Source: Verrucomicrobiia bacterium (GTDB lineage: Bacteria > Verrucomicrobiota > Verrucomicrobiia > JABWAM01). Taken from it: a stretch of 64,000 bases of DNA. The notes under the pieces are model-generated. The model was not told where the DNA came from. It worked only from the letters and a program-made list of their open reading frames with translations, and did no database searches. The translations under genes and the position numbers were made by a program. Shown one piece after another: positions 37,301-49,300 of the stretch. Each line of letters begins with the position of its first letter. The first letter of the stretch is position 1. Location of the stretch: positions 1 through 64,000 of the forward strand of contig JAQUAF010000014.1 of the NCBI GenBank assembly GCA_028687435.1, in the 5' to 3' direction.

Positions 37301-40300
37301 AGTTGAGGGAGGCTTTGCGCCGTTTGGAACGAGGTGAAACCTCGACAGGGTTGTTTGCCGGCAAAGCGGAACGTTTCTCCGCTGCCGATGCGGTGATTTA
37401 CCGGCAGATGCAGCGTACGGTGATGGATGAATTGGAGACGGGGTCGGGAAATGTCCGGCGGGAGAAGTTGACGGTGTTGGGCGGGTTGTATGTGAAAGGC
37501 GCCGAGCTGGATTGGAAGGCGCTGCATCGTGGAGAGGCCATGAAGCGCATATCTCTTCCGACGTATCCATTTGCCGGCGAGCGGTATTGGGTGGATGTGA
37601 CGGAGTCATTGCGAGGAGATCGCTCCGGCGAGCGACGAAGCAATCTCGCAACAGGGATTGCTTCGTCCGCCGGGCGGACTCGCACCGCCATCGCATCCGA
37701 TATCCAGGGGGATGTTTTTGCTCCCAAGGACGAGCGGTATTTGTCGTTTGTTCCGGATTGGCAGGCCAGTCCTTTGAATCTGGCGGACGGTTTCCAATTG
37801 ACGGGCAACGTGCTGTTGTTCGATCAGGACGAGCGATTGGCGCGCGCGATTTGCGAACGCCATGCCGGGGCGACGGTGATGCGCGTGTTGCCCGGAACGG
37901 AATATCAACAGACAGAGCGGCAAATCGTGATCCGTCCGGACGAGGAGGAGGATTATGTCCGGCTGCTGGAAAGCGTGACGCCCAAGACCGTGGTGTTTTG
38001 CTGGCCCGGGAAATCCGCGACGTTGGACGATTCTTTGAAGCTGGGCGTGGAGGCGGTTTATGGCCTTGCCCGCAGCCTGATTCGCAGCCGGTCCAAGGAG
38101 CCTGTTCAATGGCTGTTTGTTCATTCCCCCGATGCGGCTCCGCAAGTGGCGGCGATTTCGGCGTTTATCCAGACGGTGAGCGAGGAACAACCCCGGATTC
38201 GCGTTCGCACGGTGATGGTGGACAATCCCGGGGCGGAGGTGTTGGACGAGTTGGGCGCAAAGGAATCCCTGGCTGTTCGTTACCGCGATGGACAGAGGGA
38301 ATCGCGGCGGTTGGCGGAGAAGGAACTGACGTCCGATGCGGCTGGATGGTTCCGTCAGAACGGGGTTTATCTGATCACCGGCGGCGCGGGCGGGCTGGGT
38401 TGGATTTTCTCGGAATACCTGGCTCGAAAATACCAGGCCCGACTGGTGTGGCTGGGACGCTCGGAACTCAAGGAGGAAGGGAAAAAGCGGTTGGAGACCT
38501 TGAGGACGCTGGGGAGCGAGGCGCTTTATGTGCGCGGGGATGTGACCAGGAAGGAAGATGTGATGGAGGCGGTGCGACAGGGCAGGGAACGCTTTGGCTG
38601 CATTCACGGCGTGATTCATGCCGCGGGAGTGACTCGCAACAATTTCCTCCTCAACAAATCCCTGGCGGATTTGAGGCGGGTGATGGAGGCAAAGGTGAAG
38701 GGAACCTTGAATCTGGACGAGGCGCTGGCCGCGGAAGCTTTGGACGGTTTCCTGATGTGTTCTTCCATTGCGTCGGTTTTGCCCGAGGCGGGACAGTCGG
38801 ACTACGCATTTGCCAACCGTTTTCTGGACGAGTTTGCGCTGCGCCGCGAGGAGTTGCGCCGGCGCGGCGAACGTCAGGGCCGGACCATGGCCATCAACTG
38901 GCAGATGTGGCGCGTGGCCGAGATCATGGGCGATGTTTCCACGGAAGAATTGATGGCGCGCGCGGAGCAGACCGTGCGTCTGACCGGTTTGCCGCCGTTG
39001 ACGCCCGAGCAGGGGGTGCGATTGCTGGAGCGGGCCGCCGCATGCGATTGGGGATCGGGCCTGCTGGTTTACGGACGCCGGGAGGTTCTCCTGCGGCGCA
39101 TTGCGCAGGCGGAGGGACGGCTGTTGCCGGCGGCTGGAAGTGCGCCGGTTTTGAGCGACGAGGTTCTCCATGAAAAAACCGCCGCTTACGTGAAGGAACT
39201 GGTGGCGGACTTGCTCAAGATTCCAGTGGAACGGTTTGAGGCGGACAAGCCTTTTGCGGAGTACGGATTGGATTCGATCCTGGTGGTCAAATTCAACGCC
39301 CGTGTGTCGCAGGATTTGCCGCAAATGTCCAAGACGTTGCTGTTCGAATATCCCCATGTGACCGCGGTAAGCCGCCACTTGGTGGAGGCGCATCGCGCCG
39401 AATTGATGAAACTGTTTGCCGGAGGCGGGGAATCGCAGACGATGACGGTTGAGACGCCCGAGGTTCCCCGGGTTGAAGCCTTGTCCGCGCCGAAGCCCGT
39501 GCCGGAGGCGGTTGGACAACAGGATATCGCCATCATCGGTTTGGCGGGACGCTATCCGCAGGCGGATCATCTGGCGGCTTATTGGAAAAATTTGAGGGAC
39601 GGACGCGACTGCATCCGGGAGATTCCGTCGGAACGGTGGGGGAACGCCGATCTTTACGATCCGGACCGGACCAAGGCGGGCGAAGGCAGGCTTTACTGCA
39701 AGTGGGGCGGGTTCATGGATGGAGTGGATGAATTCGATTCCCAATTTTTCGGCATATCGCCGGCCGAGGCCGAGACCATGGATCCGCAGGAACGGCTTTT
39801 CCTGCAAACCGCGTGGCATGCCTTGGAGGACGCGGGCTATGCGCGGAGCCAACTGGCCCGATGGGTGAACGGCGATGAGCAGCCCGAGGTGGGGGTGTTT
39901 GCCGGCGTGACGCACAACACCTATCAACTCCTGGGGGTTTTGCGGAACACGCGGCAACCGACGAAGGTGGATCATTCGGGCGGATGGTCGCTGGCCAACC
40001 GGGTTTCCTACGCGTTCAATTTCCGCGGCCCGAGCCTGCCGGTGGACACGGCGTGTTCGGCGTCGCTGTCGGCGATTCATCTGGCCTGCGAAAGCCTGCG
40101 GCGCGGGGAATGCCGCATGGCGCTGGCGGGCGGGGTGAACCTGCATCTGCATCCGGTGAAGATGATCAATGCCTGCGCGATGGGCATGTTGTCGCCCACG
40201 GGGCAGTGCCACAGTTACGGCGCGGACGCCGATGGCTATGTGCCGGGCGAGGGCGTGGGCGCGGTGGTGTTGAAGCCGCTTGCCCAGGCCGAAAAGGACG

Positions 40301-43300
40301 GCGATTTCATTTACGGAGTCATCAAGGCTTCCGCCATCAATCATGGCGGGCGGACCAACGGCTTCAATGTGCCGAATCCCGCGGCGCAGGCGGCGGTGAT
40401 CGTCAAGGCATTCCAACAGGGCGGCATTGATCCGCGCACGATCAGTTATGTGGAAGGACATGGGACCGGCACCGAGTTGGGCGATCCCATCGAGGTGGAC
40501 GGCTTGACCAGGGCCTTTGCGGAAGTGCGGCGCGCGAGGGAGGAAAATCCGGCGGCGCTCAAGCCGTGGTGCGCGCTGGGGTCGGTGAAATCCAACATGG
40601 GGCATCTCGAGGCGGCGGCGGGAATCGCGGGACTGACAAAGATCCTGCTGCAGATGCGGTATCGCCAACTGGCGCCGTCGTTGCACGCGGAAAAGGTCAA
40701 TCCGAACATCGATTTTTCGCGCACGCCTTTCAAAATGCAGACCGCGCTGTCGGTTTGGGAACAACCTTCGGTGGATGGCAAACCCTGTCCGCGACGGGCC
40801 GGGATCAGCTCGTTTGGCGCGGGCGGTTCCAATGCGCATCTGGTGGTGGAGGAATATCCGTCGAACGCCGGAGCGCCCGCGGCAGAACCGCATTCCCACC
40901 CCGCGTTGATCGTCCTGTCCGCGGCGGGAGGAACGCAGCTCAAACAGCAGGCGGCCCGGTTGCTTGATCATCTGGAGCATGCCGCGCCGGAGGAGATCGA
41001 AACTTTGGCGGATGCGGCCTTCACCCTGCAGGCGGCGCGAGAGGCGATGGAGGAACGGCTTGCGTTCGTGGCGGACAGTCTGGATGAGTTCAGGGAACGG
41101 TTGACGGAATTTGTGAGGGATGGAAAATCCGGCGGCATGATTCATCAGGGACGGGTTGGCAGGGGAACCGCGCGGACGGAGGAAAATTTGACGGGCGTTG
41201 ATTTGCGGAATCCGACCCGCGAGCAGTTGGACGCGCTTGGAAAGCGGTGGGTTGGCGGCGCGGCGTTCGATTGGCGGGAATTGTATCAAGGGCAAAAACC
41301 CCGCCGTGTTTCGCTGCCGGGATACGTTTTTCTCCGAAAACGCCATTGGTATGGGAGTTTCCGGAGCGAGCAGACGATGCCCGTGAAACCCGCAGTGACC
41401 GTTGTGGCATCCGCGAAGGAAGCGGCTGTTCCCATGACGCATTGGCTGGAGAGCGCCAAGGATTTTGCCGTCCGGCGGGAGGTTTCGCTGGAGATTGTGG
41501 AGAGCGAGATCGCTGTGGTGCGGATGCAGGACCGGGAGAACCGCAACATGTTTACGCCGGGAATCCTGAAGGGGTTGATGGCCAGCTTTGCGGAAATCGA
41601 GCGCAATCAGGCGGTCAAGGCCGTGATTGTCACGGGCTGCGACAATGTGTTTTGCATGGGCGGAACCCGCGAGGAGTTGATGAACATGTCCGACCAGATC
41701 AGCAGTTTTGCGGATCTGGAGTTTGTGTTCAAAGGTTTCCTGCAATGCCGCGTTCCGGTGATTGCGGCGATCCAGGGACACGCGGCCGGCGGCGGATTGG
41801 TTTTTGGGTTGTACGCCGACATGGTGGTGATGGCGGAGGAGGGGCTCTACAGCGCCGTCTTCACCAAGTACGGATTCACGCCGGGCATGGGCGCCACCTT
41901 CATTCTTCCCGACAAACTGGGCGAGGCGCTGGCCACGGAAATGATGATGACCGCCGCGACGTATCGCGGAACCGATTTGAGGCAACGCGGCGCCAATGTG
42001 GTGTTCCGTCCGCAGCAGCAGGTGTTTGCCGAGGCGTTGACCATGGCCCGGGCGCTGGTGGAGAAACCGGCGCACACGCTCAAGACGCTCAAGCAGGGAC
42101 TGGCCCGGCGAAAGCTGGAAAAACTTCCGGAGGTCATTGCTGACGAGGTGCGCATGCACGCGGAAACCTTCGGCCAGCCGGAGGTCAAGCAGCGGATCGC
42201 GCAGTACATCCGGGTGTCGGAAAAGGCTATGCCTCTTGCTGGAGCCGTTGCGAGCGAAACGAAGATGCAATATCAAGAGGCGGCAGTCCCTGCAACCCTA
42301 CCCCACCTTAATCCTCCCCTTGTCAAGGGGAGGTTAAATGACGCTCCCCCTGCCAAGGGGGAGATGGAGGGGGTGGGTCATTTGCCGGCGATTCAGGAAA
42401 AGTTGGCGGAATGTCTTTGCGAAACCCTGCATCTGGAGCGGGGCGCGCTTGATCCGCAGGCCAGTTTCCGGGACTTGGGATTGGATTCGGTTTCGGGTGT
42501 GGAATTCATTCATGCGGTCAACCGGCTCTACAGCCTGCATTTGGATGGGTCGATTGTTTATGACTACTCCAGTTTGCAAACGCTGAGCGAGTATGTGGCG
42601 GGATTGGCGAAGAAGAATATGGGTGAGGATTCCGTTTCCAAGATGCCGTTCGTCGATCACGGCATGAGCTCTGTTGAACCACAATCTCAAATGGAGGAAC
42701 AGGGATTGCTTCGTCGCTACGCTCCTCGCAATGACAATGAAGGATTGCCTTCCAGTGAACAGTCTCATTTATTGGCGGTTCAGGAAAAGTTGGCGGAATA
42801 TCTTTGCGAAACCCTGCATCTGGAGCGGGGCGCGTTCGATCCGCAGGCCAGTTTCCGGGATTTGGGATTGGATTCGGTTTCGGGCGTGGAATTCATTCAT
42901 GCGGTCAACCGTTTTTACGGTCTGCATCTGGATGGATCGATTGTCTATGATTATCCCAGCCTTGTGGCGTTGAGTGAGTATGTGACGGGATTGGTGAGGA
43001 AAAACCGGGGTGAAGATCCGGTTGCCCCTGTTCCTGCGGCGGTTTCACACGCGCTTGTCAGGGAAGCGGTTGTGCTGAAAAATCCGGCTGCGCCCGCGGC
43101 GGAAACGACCGACACTCGAAAGATTTCGCTGCAATCCCTGACGCCGCCGGCATCGGGCAAAATCCAGCTTCGTTCGGTTGAGGCCGCCGGTTCGGTTCCT
43201 GCGGCGTTGACGGAGGTTCCGACGCCGATCCGGCTGGTTTCCGTCGAGGACCGAAGCGTGGCGCAGGCGCAAAATATTCCTGCGGCCAGGCCGTCCGCGC

Positions 43301-46300
43301 CCTCCGCCGGCGAGAAACGGGTTTCCGAAATCGCCATCATTGGCATGGCCTGCCGTTTGCCGGGCGCGCCTGATTTGAAGGCATATTGGCGCAACCTCAT
43401 CAACGGCGTGGACAGCATCACCGAGGCGCCGAAGGATCGTTGGGATGGGGATGCGATTTTCGATCCCAACCCCGACGCGGAAGGGAAGACCTATTGCAAA
43501 TGGGGCGGATTCATCGAAGGGGTGGATCAGTTCGATCCGCTTTTCTTCAATCTGTCCCATGGCGAGGCCGAGGTGATGGATCCGCAGCAGAGGGTGTTCC
43601 TGGAGGAAGCCTGGAAGGCGTTCGAACACGCGGGTTATTCGCCAAGAAGCTTGTCCAACAAGAAGTGCGGGGTGTTTGTGGGCGCCACGGTTGGCGAGTA
43701 CGGCAACATCCTGCGGCGCGAGAATTTGAAACTCCTTCATTCGGCGGCTGCGGGAATGGGGCTGACCCCGTCCATCCTGACGGCGCGGATTTCCTACCTG
43801 TTGAATTTGAAGGGGCCGAGCGTTTCGATCGACACGGCGTGCTCCTCGTCGCTGGTGGCGTTGCATCAGGCGTGCCAGAGCATTCAGACGGGCGATTGCG
43901 AAATGGCGTTGGTGGGCGGAATCAGCCTGATGCTGGACGCCGGCCAATGGCTGACCACCAGCAAGATGCGGATGCTTTCGCCGCGCGGGCGGTGTTGTCC
44001 GTTTGACCAGAAGGCCGACGGCATTGCGTTGAGCGAAGGCGTGGCGGTCATCATCGTCAAGCCGCTCGACAAGGCGATCGAGGATGGCGACCGGGTTTAT
44101 GCGGTCATCAAGGGGTCCTGCATCAACCAGGACGGCAAGACCAACGGCATCACGGCGCCCAGCGCCATCTCGCAGGCGGAGGTGGAGAAGGAGGCTTACC
44201 GCCGCGCGGGGGTGAACCCCGCGGATATCGGCCTGATCGAGGCGCATGGCACCGGCACGTCATTGGGCGATCCGGTGGAGGTGCGCGGATTGACGGAAGC
44301 GTTCCGTTCGCAGACAGACAAGAAACAGTTTTGCGCCCTGGGGTCGGTGAAGTCCAACATCGGGCACACCTCCTTTGCGGCCGGCCTGGCGGGGGTCATC
44401 AAAGTGGCTCTCTCCATGGAACACGGACGGATTCCGCCGACGTTGCATTTTGAAAAGGCCAACGAGCATATTGATTTCAGCAATAGCCCGTTCTTCGTGA
44501 ATACGCAGCCGCACGAGTGGTCGCAAACGCCGGGCAAACCGCGGATCGGCGCCGTCAGTTCCTTTGGTTACAGCGGCACCAACGCGCATGTGGTGTTGGC
44601 GGAACCCCCGGCGGAAGTTGCCGCGAGGGGCAATCCTCCGTCCGGCAGGCAGGTGATCACGCTTTCCGCCAAAACCCTGGAAGCGTTGAAGCAGAAAGTG
44701 GAGCAGTTGCGTCTTTATTTGGTGGCGGATGACGGGGGCGAGCCGGGCAACCAGCCCGTCCTGCATTCCGATCTGTCCCTGTCCGACATGGCTTACACGC
44801 TGCAAATGGGGCGCCACAACATGGATTACCGGCTGGCGTTCACGGCGGCGGATGTGAAGGAGATGTATCAACGCCTCACGGAATTGGTCCAGGGCGGCCA
44901 GAGGGGCGGCATGGTCTGGCGCGGTTGGGTGGAAAATTTGGAGAGAAAAGTCGCGATGCGCAAAGCCTCTCCGACAGCCCTGGAGGAAACGGCCCAGGGA
45001 TGGGTGGAGGGAACGGATGTGGATTGGACGCCGCTTTATGCGGGAATGAAACCCAGGCGCGCGCCGTTGCCCGCGTATCCCTTTGCCCGCGAGCGTTGCT
45101 GGGTGCAGAGGGAGCAGGTTGTTGCGGATGACGCTACGGGAGTCCCGCCTGCGTGGCCAAAGCCACTTCAGCGCGGCGAAGGCACACCCTCCATTGTTCA
45201 AAAAGAAGGGCGGGGTTCCTGCGCCGCCTCCGATGAAAGGTTGACGCCTTCGATTCCGGGAGTGGAAACAGACGGGGTTGATCTTCGGCGTTTTTCCCGG
45301 CGCGTGACGGTGACGGACTTTTTCCTGCGGGATCACCGGGTGAACGGCCGTTGCCAGTTGCCCGGCGCCGCCATGCTCGATCTGGTGGCGCGTGCGGCGC
45401 GGCGGGCGGGCCAGACCGCGGCGATTGAAATGCATGGGGTGGTCTGGCTGCGTCCCCTGGTGGTGGAGGATGCGCGCGATGTCCATGTGGTGTTCCATCC
45501 GGAAGGCGGCGAGACGGTGTTTGAGATTGTCACCGGCGAAAAAGAACAGGTGGTTCATGCGCAGGGCCGCCTGCGGGCCGGCGCCAAAACCATTCCCGGC
45601 TGGGGCGATCTGATCGGCATCCGGAGCCGGTGTCCGGAAAGAATGTCCGGCGAAGCGTTTTACCGGAAATTTGACAGCGTGGGATTGAGCTACGGCCCGG
45701 GTTTCCGGACGGTTCAGGAAGTGTGGAGAGGGCGGGACGAATCGCTCAGCCGCCTGGAGTTGCCGGTTGAAATGAAGGGCGATGCGGGAAGTTTTCTGTT
45801 GCACCCGGGAATGATCGATGGCGCGTTGCAGACGGCGGCGGTGTTGCTCAATGCCGGGCCGGGATCAACGCCCGCTCCATTTTCGTTGGGGAACCTGCGT
45901 TTTGCGGCGCTGGATCCGGTGTGTTACGCGCATGTCGTGCGGAAGACCGGGCCGGGCGGCGTGGAAAAATTCCATGTCACTGTGATGGATGAGCAGGGGA
46001 TTGTCCTTGTGGAAATCCGCGATTTCACGGTGCGGCAGCAGGGGACGCCGGACGCCGGCGGGGCTCAATTGGTTTATCTGAGAACGCAATGGGAAAACCG
46101 TCCGTTGCCGGCCCAACCGGAAAACGCCTTGGCCGGGACTCTTGCCCTGTTTGACGATTCGCCGGGATTGGCTGATTTGATTCGCAACCGTCAACCCGCG
46201 TTGAAAGTGGTTCGCGTTGTGGCCGGGGATTGTTATCGGAACGACGGCCAGGTTGTGACGATCCGCGCGGGCGGGGAATCGGATTACGAACAGTTCGCGC

Positions 46301-49300
46301 GCGAGGTTGCGCCGGACCATGTGATCCACCGCTGGGCGCGCGAGGAAACGGATTTGACGACGGCGCTGGCGTTGGGGGCCGAGTCCATGTTTTTGCTGTC
46401 CCGCGCCTTGCTGCGCTGCGGACTGACCCGCGATCTGCCCTTGCTGTTCCTTTATCCGGAGAGTCATCGCGCTGTTTATGAAGCGGTGGGCGGCCTGGCC
46501 AAAACCCTGGTTCAGGAACAACCCAGACTGCATTGCAAAACCATCGCGTGCGGCGAGGTCGATGCCGGGATACTGGACGAACTGGCGGCATGGGATGGCG
46601 GCGTGGAAATCCGTCATGCCCATGGCGCGCGGCAGGTCCGGGTGATGGCGCCTTTCCAGCCTTCCGGGGGCGCTTTGCCGATCCGCGAGAATGGCGTCTA
46701 TCTGCTGACCGGCGGCGCTGGCGCGTTGGGAATGATTTTTGCGGATGATCTGGCCCGCCGGTTCAAGGCGCGGCTGGTTTTGTGCGGACGGTCGCCGTTG
46801 AATGACACGATCCGCAAGCGTCTTCACGATCTCGAGGCCGCAGGCGGGCGGGCGGTTTATGTCCAGGGGGACGTCAGCCGTCCGGAGGATGCGCAACGGT
46901 GGGTGCGAATCGCGAAGGAGAATTTCGGGGCGATCCATGGGGTGATTCATGCGGCCGGGGTGATTCGCGACTCCTTTGCGTACAACAAGTCGCTGGCGGA
47001 TGCGCGGGCCGTGCTGGCGCCCAAGATCCTTGGCGTGTTCGCGCTGGACGCGGCGACCGCGGGCGAACCGTTGGATTTCTTTGTGAACTTTTCATCGGTC
47101 GCCGGATTGCTGGGAAATGTCGGGCAATGCGATTATGCCATGGCGAACGCCGGACTGGACGCCTTCGCGCGGGAACGCGAGGCGTTGCGCGCGCGCGGAG
47201 AACGTCAGGGGCGGAGTCTTTCGATCAACTGGCCGTTGTGGAAAGAGGGCGGCATGAATCTTTCCAGGGAAATGACCGCGATCAAGATCGGCGGACTGGC
47301 GCCGCTGGACAAGGTCACTGGGTTGCGGATTTTCGAGCAAGCCCTTGCCGCCGGTGAACCGCAGATCGCCGGAGTGTTGTTGACTGAAGAGGGAATGAAA
47401 CAGCTTTCCCAGCCGGCCGCGGCGCCGGCGGTTCCGGCCAAAGCCGGGGAAGGCGGGAGCGTTGACAAGGCGGAAATCGCGGGGTTGTTGCGGCAGCGGT
47501 TTTCCCAACTGACCAAGATCCCGGCGGCGCGAATCCAGCCGCGCGAGGCTCTGGAAAAATACGGCATGGATTCCATCATGGTGATGTCGTTCACCCAATT
47601 GCTTGAAAAGGATTTCGGGCCGTTGTCGAAGACGTTGTTGTTCGAGTACCAGACGCTCGAGGCGCTGGCGGGATATTTCCAGGCAAACCATGCCCAACGG
47701 CTTGGGGAATTGCTGGGGGTGAAGGCAATTGAGGTCGTGCAAGGCGGTGCGGGATCCTTCGACGGTGCTCAGGACAAATTGGCCCCGCCCTCCATTTATC
47801 AGGAAACCGATCAAGCGATTGTGATGGTGAAAACGCCTGCAATTGAAAAAACGATTGAGGTTGTGCATGGTGGTGCAGGAGCCCCACCCTCCATTCGCCA
47901 GGAAGCTGATCGGGCGGTTGCGACTGAGGAAATCGCCATCATTGGGTTGTTTGGGCGGTTCCCCATGGCGGACAGTCCCGAGGAATTCTGGCGCAACCTG
48001 GCGGCGGGAAGGGATTGCATTGTCGAGGTGCCGGAAGATCGTTGGGATTTCCGCCGTTACTTTGACGCGAAACCGAGCCGGCCCGGCAAAACCTACAACA
48101 AATGGGGCGGATTCCTGCGGGACGTTGACAAGTTCGATCCCGTGTTTTTCCGGATCATGCCGCGCGAGGCGGAGACCATGGATCCGCAGGAACGGTTGTT
48201 CCTGGAAACGGTCTGGCGGACGGTGGAGGACGCCGGTTACCGCCAGTCGGTCCTGCGGCAAAAATCCGTGGGTGTGTTCGTGGGGGTGATGTATGGACAA
48301 TATCAATTGCTGGGCCTGGAGAAATCCGATGCCGGTCATTTGCTGTCGCTGAGTTCCTCGTATGCCTCGGTCGCAAACCGGGTTTCGTATTTCTTCGACT
48401 GGCACGGGCCGAGCATGGCGATTGACACGATGTGTTCTTCTTCGCTGACCGCCATCCATCTGGCCTGCGACAGCCTGCGCAAGGGTGAAAGCGAACTGGC
48501 TGTGGCCGGGGGCGTGAATCTGGCGCTGCATCCGATCAAGGACGTGGGGCTGGCGCAGGGCGGTTTTGCGGCGGCCGACGGGCGGTGCAAGAGCTTTGGC
48601 GAGGGCGGCGACGGTTATGTGCCGGGCGAGGGCGTGGGCGCGGTGCTGCTGAAGCCGTTGTCGCGCGCCATCGCGGACGGCGATTCGATCTACGCGGTGA
48701 TCAAGGCCACGTGCCTCAACCATGGCGGCAAGACCAACGGTTACACGGTGCCCAATCCCCAGGCGCAATCCCGGGTGATCGCCGAGGCGTTGAAAAAGGC
48801 GGATGTCGATCCGCGGACGCTCACCTATCTCGAGGCGCATGGCACGGGGACATCCCTCGGCGACCCGATCGAAATCACCGGCCTGACCCAGGCTTTCCAA
48901 CTGGCGGTCCAGGAAAAATATCCGGGAACAGGCGGACTGCCCAGGCAGTTCTGTTCGATCGGTTCGGTCAAATCGAATGTCGGGCACCTGGAGGCGGCGG
49001 CGGGCATCGCCGGCGTCGCCAAGGTGTTGCTGCAAATGAAACATCAAATGCTGGTTCCCAGCCTGCATTCGCGGGAAAGGAATCCGCATATTCCCTTTGA
49101 GGAAACGCCTTTCGTGGTGCAGCAAAACGCCGAAGCCTGGCGTCCGGCGCAAATCGAGCGCGACGGACAAATGGTGGCGCTGCCGCGCCGGGCCGGGATC
49201 AGTTCCTTTGGCGCCGGAGGATCGAACGCGCATGTGATTCTCGAGGAATACGCGGCGCCCGCGCGTCCGCGGACGGCGGCGGACAGCCAGCCGGTCTTGA

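Larger units (their letters stand above)
39526..42995 (+). other. Module 7: KS-ECH-ACP-ACP, beta-branching module
   Basis: KS6 has DTACSAS (Cys5132). An in-line enoyl-CoA-hydratase-family domain follows (about 41420-42240). Its sequence (IQGHAAGGGLVFGL, KYGFTPGMGATF, MTAATYRG) closely resembles PksI-type ECH2, the decarboxylating enzyme of isoprenoid-like beta-branching. Two almost identical ACPs (Ser5943, Ser6072) with LGLDSVSGVEFIHAVN resemble branching ACPs. A beta-methyl group is expected. The HMG-synthase partners are not encoded in the window. Confidence 0.85.
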
